Shown here piece after piece: positions 54,454 through 64,000 of a DNA stretch of 64,000 bases. The DNA lies in the NCBI GenBank assembly GCA_037044905.1, contig JBAOKB010000070.1:1-64000 (forward strand), written 5' to 3'. The notes beneath the pieces were generated by a model. That model ran no database searches. It was not told the origin of the DNA and worked only from the letters and a program-made list of their open reading frames with translations. A program made the position numbers and the translations under genes. The stretch comes from Hortaea werneckii. Lineage: Eukaryota; Ascomycota; Dothideomycetes; Mycosphaerellales; Teratosphaeriaceae. Numbering within the stretch: the stretch's first letter is position 1; each line of letters opens with the position of its first letter.

Positions 54454-55440
54454 GCTATCTATCGATAGGAGAGTACTTCGTGGTAACCTAAGAACTCACT
54501 TCCTAGGGGCGAAAGGGGTATTTGAATCAGACCCGAACACTCATGGCGATCGATAGCACAGCCGTACTCAAGTACTCGTTTCGATGGTAGGGTTACCTGT
54601 CCTACAACGAGGCGATAGCAGCTTGTGCCGCGATCCACATTCTGCAGGGAAAGACTCGTCAACCGTACCGCTAGAGACAGGGACGTTCGTACATGCAGCC
54701 TACAGAGTAAGACTCCGCGCGGAGATTGCTATTACACATACCTGGTCGAAGCCCGACAATAGAGTTAGAGCTTAAGCAGGCGCAAGAGAAAACAGGGTAC
54801 TATCATTTAAGCTAGAACCCAGGGTCCAAATCCATACTGTAGCTCGACTGCGCTTCACGGACAATCCGTCCTTGTTCTCCTAGCGCTCTGCTCCTAGTGT
54901 GGGCCTGTTCAACCGAGGCGGACCTAGGAGTTGATAGCCGTGGCCCGTTCCCCTAGTACGGCTAGCGCTCCCAAGCTGGCGCAAGCCCCGCAGGTCGCCT
55001 CCGCTTCAGGGACAAGAAGCCCTGATTATTCCTAGTGTAAGCTCGAGCCCGGGCCTTGCAGTAGAGGAGGAAGCAGCTATCAGCCTGTCCCAACATTTGT
55101 CAGGGAATCTTCGAAGTAGAGACTAGTCCCTTGTAGTTTCGTCTTAAGTAAGTACCGTAAGTGAAGAGCAAATTAGAGAGCTTTGCTATCTTAACCTATA
55201 ATGAGACCTCTATACATTTCAAGCTAATTTCTATCTAATATTCTCGAGAATACAAACTCGGTCGAAAAGACGCTATTAGTAGCTAGCAACGCTAGTAAGG
55301 GCAGCAGGTTAGGTGTAAAGGGTCTTTATATCGTAGCTAGCCGAGCACAAACCCTCCCTTCTTGCTCACAGCCGGAGATCTTGAGATTACAACTTACGCA
55401 CCTGCCCAACGTCGCTGAGCTGCTCCTCCCTCAAGCGATC
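54454..55440. promoter_or_regulatory. Divergent region between PKS and P450
   Basis: About 1 kb between two divergent starts. The middle (about 54830-55100) has many CCTAG/CTAG tetramers and no open frame, like mutated repeat DNA. The two promoters should lie at the ends. Confidence 0.45.
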
Positions 55441-57133
55441 ATGGTCTTTCGAGACATCGTTTGGAGTCTTCTATTACTGACCTCTCGCTGTTACGGGTTC
55501 TTCTTATCATTCAGTTTGATCCTCATCCCTACTTGTCTAATCCTTAGGTATCGAGAGCATCGACGTAAACAACCTCCCTATGCGAACCCGCGCAGGTGGT
55601 ATGAGTTGTCTAACATTGGCGCTACGCTTCGTTGGATGCAGGACGCGAGACAGATTGTTGACGCCGCCATATCGAGATGGCCAGGAAGAAATTTCCTGGT
55701 TAACTCTGAATTCGGCCCACTCATCTTGCTGGCCCCGCGGTTTGCCGAGGAGATCAGGTCCGACTCCCGTCTGAGTTTCGCACGCTTCATGGCTCACCAC
55801 ACTATGTCCAATTATCCAGGGTTCGAAGTCTTCTCCGAGGGTGCGCAAGACTCTACAATACTGAAGGAGGTCATTGGACAGCATATGAATAAAGGAATCG
55901 GTAAACTATTTCGAATACACAAGGGGAAGCTAGTACTAAATCATAATTAGCCAAGCTCATTCAACCGCTCTCGGAGGAGACAATGCTTGCAATCCAGCAG
56001 CAAATTGCAGTAACTGCAGGTAAGCTTTGACAAGGGTATTCGCGGGGCTCTATAGACTTACTTATGCTACAGATTGGCAAGAGGTGACTCTTAAGGCCAA
56101 TGTATTGCCTATTGTCGCCAGGGTCTCGTCTCGCATCTTTACCGGTCCGCAACTTTGTAGAGACTCAGCATGGCTGCGATTAACATCGGACTACACGACC
56201 CAGGCTGTCCGTGCAGTCTACGCTATGAGAGTGTGGCCGGCTCCTCTACGCCCGATCGTGCATTGGTTCCTACCAGCTTGCTGTAGGTTACGTGCCGATG
56301 TTCACGAAGCTCGACGCGTCATTAATGAGGTCCTAAGGGAACGCGGCAAAGCTCAATCTGCATGGGAAGAGTCATACAAGCATCACGACGATGCTCTGGC
56401 TTGGTTCGAGAGACAGGCGAAAGGAAGACCGTACGATGCATCGTTGGCTCAGATGGTGCTTGCCTTTGTGTCGGCGCACACAACCACGGACCTCCTCACC
56501 CAAGTTCTAATTGATGTCTCCCAGCACGAATACATTGTACAGCCTTTACGGGATGAGATACGAGAGGCCACTGAGCGACATGGCATAACTGCCGTCGCTT
56601 TACAAGCAATGGGTCTGCTTGACAGCGTCATCAAGGAATCGCAGCGGCTGAAACCCATCAGTATTGGTGAGGATGTCCAACCCCGCCATGCCTGACTACG
56701 ATCGCTGACTGTCTACTTAGCAAGCATGCGAAGGGTCGCGAAGAGCGACATTCGACTGTCAGACGGAACATTCATATCGCAAGGCTCTTCTCTGATGGTC
56801 CTCAGCGATAGACATTGGGATGAGGAGCTTTACCATCGTGCCCAGGAATGGGACGGCTACCGCTTCCTCCGAAGGGCTCAGACAGCATCCGATCAAGCCG
56901 GTGCAGCCAATCTTGTTGCAACCAGCCCCGAACATCTTGGCTTTGGGTATGGACTTCACGCGTGTCCGGGCCGCTTTCTTGCAGCACACATGATAAAGAT
57001 AGTCATGATCCACTTGCTACAAAATTACGATTGGAGGCTATCGCAGGGTCAAAAACCACGAATTCGTAAGACTGGAATCTTTCTTGACTCAGATTCCAAT
57101 GTCAAGATGGAATTTAGACGAAGAAAAACTTAA
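55441..57133 (+). CDS. Cytochrome P450 monooxygenase
   Basis: Four exons, 55441-55900, 55951-56019, 56073-56666 and 56721-57133, give 511 residues; the introns (50, 53 and 54 bp) keep frame, the first with a TACTAAA branch-like site. A hydrophobic N-terminal anchor (about 9-38) is followed by a Pro-containing linker, as in ER-bound P450s. The I-helix reads FVSAHTTTDLL, the ExxR pair is E365/R368 (KESQR), and the heme ligand is C456 in FGYGLHACPGRF. Overall it resembles fungal P450s that act on terpenoid or polyketide skeletons. Its position divergent from the PKS suggests it oxidises the polyketide; the substrate cannot be read from sequence. Confidence 0.92.
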
Positions 57134-57809
57134 GATTTCATCTCTTACATCAGGTGATTACAGAAAATGAGCGGAAACCGTTGCGAGCACAGAGCGGAAA
57201 ATGGGTCGATGTTGGTCAATGTCACATGCAGCAGACACGCTTCTATATTTTGAGATCGAGATCATCTTGCGACATCCTGTCGTCTGTGTATTTTGGAGGG
57301 ACTAGCTTTGGCATTATACATTGCTTCACTCTACAGTACAAGGTCGCCTATCGCATGTGTCTGCGGACCAGACCACACATTAGGTTGGTGGTCCAATGAT
57401 CTATGCTCTTACCAGCCGTCATGAGGTGGTATTGTTAGCTGCTAATTTAGCGAGCTTGTCAGAGAACGAGATACCTACGGACGATTGATACCCTGTCCTG
57501 ACAGCCGGCCTAGTACATGTTGTTGACTCCATTCTAGGTACAACACATGCTCGTAAACTTGTGCAGCCTATCGTGGTACACGATACTTCATTGATGATCG
57601 ACGATTCACTTTGTGAGAGGCTGTTGTGTTGGTGCCAAGCTGTCCCGCCCAGCCGCCCTGCGTGCCCACCAACTCTTCTTTCCTTCAAAGGTCAATGACA
57701 TGTTTGCATCCATTCGTGCCCTCCTCGATAGCTTCAACGGGCCTTCTTTTTGCCCAAGTCGAGATTGGGCCCGCACATCTACTTATAGTCAACACAAAAG
57801 TACGGTTGA
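57134..57809. other. Intergenic region between P450 and MFS fragment
   Basis: About 0.7 kb with no recognised gene; the promoter of the truncated transporter is expected at its right end. Confidence 0.4.
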
Positions 57810-58172
57810 ATGGTATTCAGGATGGCTGGCGTTGGACTTGACAGACCATATAACGTAAGGCGGTCGCTGGAGACAAGACCGAAGAAGGGGAACACGGAAG
57901 AGAGAAAAGCTCCTTTGCGCGAACATCAGACCACCTTCGAAAGTAACACCTCTCAGACGCCGCGTTGCAAGGCGGTCCTGCAGTCGCTCCTATGGCTCTC
58001 GCTGAGTCTGGACGTGTTCCTTGTTGCTCTTGATATGGTATGTTTCCTGACCGCCGACACAAGCTTGCATGTGATAGTGACCTTGCAACATGCAGGACAT
58101 TGTAGCAACCGCAATACCCACCATCACTCGAAGATCTGGATCGGTGAATCAAGGAGGGTGGTACGCCTCGGC
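57810..58172 (+). pseudogene. MFS transporter, 5' fragment cut by a retroposon
   Basis: Exon 1 (from ATG 57810 or 57822 to 58037) and exon 2 (from 58096), separated by a 58-bp intron (GTATGT..CAG), encode the start of a drug:H+ antiporter of the 14-helix type. After a hydrophilic N terminus comes the first helix (LWLSLSLDVFLVALDM) and then DIVATAIPTIT and NQGGWYASA, the conserved loop before helix 2. At 58173 the sequence changes to 19 consecutive T and then to a dispersed repeat; nothing of the remaining transporter follows. It probably once exported the product of the neighbouring PKS/P450 genes. Confidence 0.8.
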
Positions 58173-58466
58173 TTTTTTTTTTTTTTTTTTTCAGTTTAGA
58201 CTTAGGGGTAGGGTCTTGTCCACGATGGCCTCCCACAAGAGGACTCACTCCTTCATAGAATCGGAATTCACGACCACGAGAAACACTATGCAACAACCGC
58301 CATACCGGTAAAGACGCACAAAGGCCAGCTCAGCAATCATCAGTGTAACACAGTCCAACCAGGACCTTCCCACCTGCACGCAGGCGGCAGACGCTTCAAA
58401 TACCACTAGGCAAAGTCCAACTCCTCGCTGCCACGGCAGACTCAGATGCTGCACTATTCGGGAATC
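58173..58466 (-). mobile_element. Retroposon-like repeat, copy B, with poly(A) tail
   Basis: Read on the minus strand, a 275-bp sequence (58466-58192) similar to 40693-40966 ends in 19 A residues (T on the plus strand, 58173-58191). A 3' poly(A) tail and copies in both orientations fit a SINE or the 3' end of a non-LTR element. The sequence up to about 58670 may belong to the same, longer copy. It sits inside the MFS transporter gene. Confidence 0.7.
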
Positions 58467-59030
58467 GCTCTGTCAGATCTGCCAGAGACAGCCTTTACAA
58501 GAGCACAATTTACAACCTGCTGCTACTCCTACGGGATCAATAGGTCCGCCGGACATCATCAGCGTCTCCGGGTTGCCCCAAGGGACCGGCCGGGGGGTGA
58601 GATGGGGGCGGGGTTGAATACCGCCAAGGGGGTGCCTGCCGGGGGTGTTTAGTTTGAGCAGAGATAGGTCGTGGCATGCTTACTTGTCGTCCACTATGGC
58701 TACATCCCAGCCATTCGACTATGCAGATGGCGCGAACCGTCTGTCGTATAGTTAAGGATTAGTCTATCTAAAGTCCTCGTCAGCTGCTCTTTTTCCCTTG
58801 TGGTTATTTTAGTGATAGAATCAATGGAAGACAGTAGGTGTGGGTTGAATTCTCGGCTCGTTCCAAGTGGCAATGCAGCAAAGTCACATATCTCGATTCA
58901 ATCTATGCGTCTCCAACTCCAAGAAACTATAGAGTTCTGTAGATTCTCTTCATGGAAGACAATCATATCATTCTCTCCTTTCTGCTTATAACCACCCGTC
59001 TTCGCGAACACCCACAACCCTGAAACCACC
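58467..59030. other. Stretch without gene; possible retroposon 5' part
   Basis: 58467-58670 is GC-rich and may be the upstream part of retroposon copy B. The rest has no recognised feature. Confidence 0.35.
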
Positions 59031-59531
59031 ATGATAGTCGTAGCGTCCAATTCTGCTCAATGCACACTGAATTACAGCTTCCAGGACACTCGTTTGCTCG
59101 AAGACACCTTGAACACGACGGGTCTGCGCTCGCCTGGTTCCAATGGCCGACTCGCGATGATCGGTGAGTCTCGTCTTAAGGACGTGATTCTTGATGATTG
59201 ATACGCAAGTGGAACAAGTAAAGGTAGCTGATATCGTACATTCGACAACCAATTTGGTACTCTAACCAATCGATCGCAAATAGGCGATGACCATCAACTC
59301 GTATTAAGTATTGGGAGTAATCAGGATTTGCCTCGTGTTGCACGACAAATCGGTCTCGGAGGAGGATTAATCAGGGTCAACCCAGGACATATGGGTCCGC
59401 CGACTTGAATTATGCTTGCCAAGGCGGTTGAAGCTGTTTTGGGAGCAATATACTGGGATTTCCGTGACGATCGAGACGTGAGACGTACGATGGTCCGCAC
59501 GGATCTAGTTGCTGAGTCTAAAAGCATCTAA
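59031..59531 (+). pseudogene. RNase III domain-like gene, broken
   Basis: From ATG 59031 the frame reads NYSFQDTRLLEDTLNTTG and NGRLAMIG, the start of an RNase III-like domain (expected continuation GDAVL). A TGA interrupts the reading near 59200. After a probable intron (GTAGCT..TAG, ending near 59282) the sequence continues with SNQDLPRVARQIGLGGG and NPGHMGPPT, then a second TGA at 59406-59408, then IMLAKAVEAVLGAIYWD. This matches the second half of fungal RNase III domains (ending in VEAILGAVYLD). The acidic catalytic set is not intact. It is a decayed single-domain RNase III-like protein. Confidence 0.6.
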
Positions 59532-61009
59532 AAATGAATGAAGAATCGACTGATCTTCTTCATATACCTGTTGGCGAAAATCTAGGTTATCATTGATACC
59601 AGCACATTGAAGGGGGAGTTGTTTGACCACGAATGAAAATTCTAGTTCACATCCGATTCAGCTAGTGTCGTGCTTGGTCCAAAAGTCAACTTTCAGAACC
59701 AATAACACGATTTTCCCGTGGCGCTCCATACCACTGAGTTGGGGTGTACGAACAACCGCTCGATGCGCGGTGGGAGAACGTCTTGCAGAGCATTACTGGC
59801 AATTCTGGAGCTACCCCAGGATTTGAAAGCGCTACTTTCGGTGAAGGGACAGCGTACGAGGAACCACATTTCGTAGACCTTGATCACGGCCTATGGTCGA
59901 GGTGAAGACAATCTTGACAGCCTCTCAGAGCGTATCAGTCTCCCAGGAAACTTCTGCACTATGCTCGAATTCCTGAAGCGCTGCCTCTTGGAGACCAGCG
60001 ATCCCGTACTTTTCCGAAGCATTTAAGCATGTATTCGACTTCGTGAACTTACGCACATCTGGAGGCCCAACTTCATGCCCAATTGATGGCAGTCATGCCG
60101 ATGGAGTGAATCTATGCCGCCACGTTAGTGTCTATGCGCTTGGGTAAAAGTCGCAACTCAGATTCTTCGTGCCGCTGGACTTGAAACCAATATCGTTCTG
60201 AGTGGGTCGTAAAGTGATTCTATCTTCCTATAAAGATCATTAGCCGTCCATCCGAATGGGCTCAGCGTGGTCTGACACACCACCTATCTTTTTCCATCAG
60301 AAGCTTTTATGAGAAGAAGAATTCCAGAGCAGACGATGGTTTCGTGGACATTGAGCTGTTGTCCAGCGCAGTTTGCCGTGAGACAGCATTGATAGTCATG
60401 TCCAGTGAGTACCCGAGAACGTCGCTCCATTCACACTGCAAGGCTGCCATCAAAAACAACGCATAGACCATCAATCCCAATTGGAAGGTCTGTGCGGAGA
60501 CACTCTGGGCTAGTACGACAAAGTCGTAGGTACTCGCTCACATGATAAGAGGCCATGACTGTCTGCTGTATCTACCTGTGACCTCTCATATGGCCTCAAT
60601 CAATCTATTTTGTCGAGCATGTGTAGCGTTGAGTGTATCTTAAAAGTTGGAATGCCGCAAGAAACAGGACCGGTGAAAAGTTGGACTAATCAACGCACGC
60701 AACGCCGACTTGCACGTGATTGCCAATGATACCAGCTCGCCATTCTTGTGCCCATGCGTTGGAGTTTTAGGCCACAGCGCATCATCTCACGCTAGACTTA
60801 CTGGCGCAATCGGGCCTACATCTGTACAGATTGCCATCGAAGAACCTTTTTCCATCGTCTCAATCGTCGTCGTGTTTTCAATCCGACGAGATCCTTGAGA
60901 CTATTTAAAAAGAAGGTGTCGAACTATCTACTTCAACAGTAAGCATTTCGTTCCTTACTGGCAAACACTCAGGCTTTGATCCCCTAGAGAAATTGACTTG
61001 AACTTAGAG
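59532..61009. other. Gene-poor stretch
   Basis: About 1.5 kb. Fragments such as FVDIELLSSAVCRETALI (near 60340) look coding-like but could not be tied to a family. A TATTTAAAAA run near 60903 precedes the small ORF at 61010. Confidence 0.35.
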
Positions 61010-61255
61010 ATGACTGACCAAGCATTGAGCCACGATGTCGCCAGCGTTGCTAGACAAGCGTTCAATGAGAAGATCAATGTTATCAAAGATTTAACGAAGG
61101 ACCCAGAGTTGCCCTTTGCGCGAATGAGCACGACAATCAAATTCGCATGTCAGTCTTGTCAGACGACTAAGACGTCCAAATTGGTTGCATTCCTTGGCGA
61201 TGATCCTACCAAGCCAATGTGTTATGCTTGCTATAGGACTCGGAGAAGCAGCTGA
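61010..61255 (+). CDS. Small hypothetical protein with two CxxC motifs
   Basis: An 81-residue frame from ATG 61010. The C-terminal half has CQSC and, 26 residues on, CYAC, a spacing that could bind one zinc ion as a ribbon; the rest is helical and charged (ARQAFNEKINVIKDLTKDPE). A TATTTAAAAA sequence lies about 100 bp upstream. No family was recognised and it may be non-coding; the paired Cys motifs are the only support. Confidence 0.35.
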   Translation: MTDQALSHDVASVARQAFNEKINVIKDLTKDPELPFARMSTTIKFACQSCQTTKTSKLVAFLGDDPTKPMCYACYRTRRSS

Positions 61256-62818
61256 ATGGATCTAGGCGGAAGCGATCGATATACTTTCACATTATACATG
61301 TGTATAATCGGCTTGCAAAACACGCGCTATCAAACGAGGCGACTCACCGTTGTCGTCTGAGCGCAGGTGTTGGGATTGTGACGTTCTCGTTCATCCGGCG
61401 AGAGACGAGCGCCCTATCGCAAGAAGCGTCTCGTATGCATTGCCACATACCCTTGTGCTTGCTGTCACGCAGCATTTCTAGTATCTGCAGCCACAACTCT
61501 CAAAAGTGCACGTTCGCGGAAACCGACGCAGTATTCTTGCTGGCATTGAGAGGCGTGACATCGAGGAACGACGGGACACACTGACAATCACGGCAAATGC
61601 TTGCGCGTAGCAGACAAGAAAGGATGCAGAGACTGTTGGACATGAAGGTTGTAGCTTGAGCCTCAGCTTACTGGCACAGTATCGTCTCAATGGCGAAATC
61701 TTGTTACTGGAGACGGTGATGATGGGACCCAGTCTGACCTGCTTCAGCATGCATGTCATGACCACTTGGTAGCCGCCGCAAGAAGTCTTCGATGACGTCG
61801 GACACGCCGTGTCGCTTCAAATCAACTTACATACAAACCGAACTGTCAGCCCTGTAAGGTGGAACGACGGGCTTGTGTTTCTCTGAAAACATAGTGACTC
61901 CGACGATATTCTTATCGACTGGCCAGATTCGTGGAGACGTTAGACAGAGTCGGCAAGGTTTTTGCGGTTACCACCCCGCCCGGGTATGTCTGGTGGATAG
62001 AAATTTATCACAAGAAGTGACACAGGACGTCTATGTCACAGGGATGGTCATAGCAATCATTTGCCGCGGATCTTGTTACGGCGAGGAGCTTTTAACCAGT
62101 GCTATCGGCTCCTTGCCCTTTTGTGCATACTGCTTCGATTTCACGGGCATCGTCTCAAATCAAAGGAAGAGTATCAACACGAGTGCGATTGTTATGTACG
62201 GTCTTTGACCAACGTTCTCGCTATCTGGTATGATGACCAATTTGTAATATCTGATGCATAGGGAATACATAAAGCCTGATTAGATTCGGCAGCTCGATAG
62301 AATCATTGGAGGCATAGAGTCCGCGGCGTCCTCTGGCGTCCACCGGCAGGCTGGGGCCGCACGAGGGGCGTAAATCCCCTCGCCAAGTCCATGATCAGAT
62401 AACGACCACAACCACGGCCAGATCCCTGGTGCACTTCATCAAGCTCGAATGCGTAGTGTTCCCATGTGACTGGAAGGGTGAAGTGCGTCCTTGCAACGTG
62501 TGCACAAGACAGCCTTGCTGTCCCTTTCATAGTGCATGCGATTACCACAGGGTAGTCAACGGAAACGGGGCATGACCGGTCTGCGATGTGAGTCTCGAAA
62601 CCGGATTGCAATAATGTAACTGTCAATGAATGCGTAACAGATGTGTTGCTTCCTGCATTGACAGTAGTTGCCAAGCACAGCACGATCTTTTGTGGACACG
62701 GTCTTTTGTAGGATCACATCTTCGTCTATTCTGTGCAAGCTTTCGCAGATTCCCTACATCTCTTTCGAGCTCTTGAGTGTTCGCGGTCACCGTCTTCACT
62801 GCAAAGGTCACCCGAATT
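61256..62818. other. Gene-poor stretch
   Basis: About 1.6 kb with short unremarkable open frames on both strands, the longest on the minus strand at 62303-62683. None shows family features. Confidence 0.35.
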
Positions 62819-63965
62819 TTACCCTATCATCCAACCTTTCACATTCCCATAATTTTCCAATTCCGCGGCAGGTGACGTAGACGCGTTTATGAGGTCACTG
62901 CTCGGATCAACATTCGATACTCCGGAGTTTTTGCTGACAAATTGTTCATGCGAATTGCTCCGTCTTCTCCGCTTGGCCGTCAGGGAGGACTGTTGTCCTG
63001 CACTGTCAGTACGCCCGTACACCTTACCATCAGGTCCACGATTTCTCTTATTAGGGCTTGCGCTGCGTCCCCGACCTTGGTTTCTGGTGAAGACTCTGCA
63101 CGCTTGTGTAGAGAAAGTCCTTACCTTCACTTCGCCATCCGCTCGTCGGACAGCGAGTCGCCCTGGCTGTGTGCTTTGAAGGAAGCCGATGACTTTCGGA
63201 AAGATATCTCATGTAAAGCGTGCATAGAGATTCTCAACGGGTCTGCCTGCCAGCGACCCAGTATGCCGGTTGTGATAGTCTGCAAGTAACTCTTCATCAT
63301 AATCATACCGTGCGCACCCTACCTTATTTCAGAAGTCTCGCCATTCTGGAATTCCTTGGGTACTATGCTGAAAAACATGGTGTCCCATAGGAGGTTACAT
63401 CCCGTCGCAGTCTTATCGAATTCGCAGGTGAGTCTGCTACGTCCTGGCTAGTGCGTCCGCCCAGCTCGCCATAGCGATCCGTCTCATTATCTGCAAACCA
63501 ACTCTTTTCAGAAGACGGAAAGATATGCGCGTTTTCGCAGGCGAGACGCTTTTTGGTGAGTCGGTTGGTCTCGGTGGCTGTACGCGGCTCGATCGCGACA
63601 GCGCTCTGCGCAGACCCGTGCCACAGAGAGGGCAAGTCATCGTGCGGAAAGACCCAGGCTTAGAAGTTCGGAAAAATGGGATATGGTTCCAAGCTGGATC
63701 CAGAGTTGACATGGAAGAAATACACTCCTGCCAATATGAAGCCTTCCAAGTCTGCGCTCACAGGTGGTTGGTCAGAGCGGGCCAACGAGAGCCGGCCATC
63801 CTTGCGATTGTTGGCGATTATTACACACGCAGTATATATCGTCGCATAGTGCGCTTTTCCGCTTGCACTGTCGCCGTTGCACGCAGGCAGGACGAGGATA
63901 GTGTTGTTACGGCCGTACCCAGGGTGTTTGATGGTGATTTGTTGAGCGAAAAATGGGGCGGGCAT
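62819..63965 (-). pseudogene. HNH-nuclease-like (HNH_2) gene, broken
   Basis: On the minus strand the sequence follows the layout of fungal HNH_2 proteins. An N-terminal part contains NTILVLPACNGDSASG and LAGVYFFHVNSGSS, then PYPIFPNF, an in-frame TAA near 63660, and AWVFPHDDLPSLWH. The nuclease region has ENAHIFPSSEKSWFADNE, with the His of the first HNH position, and DSPANSIRLRRDV for the Asn position. The third His region (after LRRDV) is frameshifted. Near 63210, ARFT is followed by TGA where the family has Trp. A basic tail (KRRRRSNSH) and the end GNVKGWMIG follow, probably after another intron. At least two nonsense codons and one frameshift indicate a pseudogene. Its start is near the right edge of the window. 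Confidence 0.55.
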
Positions 63966-64000
63966 ATGGCGCGCAAGACGACAGCTGCAGCCTTTAATGC

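Noticed and set aside
62303..62683. A 126-residue minus-strand open frame
   Set aside because: No domain, no conserved motif and no splice context; indistinguishable from chance.
1..64000. tRNA genes and CRISPR-like arrays
   Set aside because: No GGTTCGAATCC-type T-loop with matching stems and no spaced short repeats were found; the only regular array is the WD40 coding repeat.

Overview
The window is nuclear DNA of a filamentous ascomycete (Pezizomycotina). Genes carry short spliceosomal introns of 50-75 bp with GTRNGT donors, CTNAC-like branch sites and NAG acceptors. The families are typical: Zn2Cys6 regulator, highly reducing PKS, P450, NACHT-WD40 NLR, OrsD-type (DUF3505) proteins, TAM41. 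The sequence does not fix the order or genus. No tRNA, rRNA or CRISPR array was seen.

Layout. (1) <1-5018, minus: one open frame of at least 1,672 codons that runs off the left edge. It joins two OrsD-type C2H2 fingers, a region with a tyrosine-recombinase signature and a RecQ-type helicase. (2) 6.2-17.2 kb: a metal-handling block with a DUF4396 membrane protein, a P1B copper ATPase with at least four N-terminal CxxC metal-binding sites, an ATX1 copper chaperone, a TPR protein with Cys-rich ends and a CDF zinc transporter; a Zn2Cys6 regulator follows at 19-21 kb. (3) 22.6-40.7 kb: four more members of the OrsD/recombinase family plus a relic, all on the minus strand. Three lie in a decaying tandem array (22.6-31.8 kb). 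The last (37.9-40.5 kb) is intact and shares a segment with a NACHT-WD40 NLR gene; the same 17-bp sequence stands in direct orientation at both ends of that 8.4-kb segment. (4) 41.0-42.6 kb: the conserved mitochondrial gene TAM41. (5) 44.0-58.2 kb: a secondary-metabolite-like neighbourhood with a DUF829 hydrolase, an alpha/beta hydrolase, an HR-PKS, a P450 and the 5' end of an MFS transporter cut by a poly(A)-tailed retroposon. (6) 58.7-64 kb: gene-poor, with RNase III-like and HNH-nuclease-like pseudogenes and one small Cys-rich ORF.

Main observation. Three divergent members of the OrsD-type family (at <1-5018, 22.6-26.5 kb and 37.9-40.5 kb) keep the residue order of a tyrosine recombinase: Arg, then Lys, then [W/Y]R, then His with exactly eight residues before Tyr. 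Two of them continue into a RecQ helicase. I infer a family of mobile or telomere-linked recombinase-helicase elements. They flank or carry a metal-resistance block and an NLR, by analogy to cargo-bearing fungal elements such as Starships, although no Starship-type DUF3435 captain was recognised. The recombinase assignment is inference from motif spacing and has not been tested by structure prediction or profile search.
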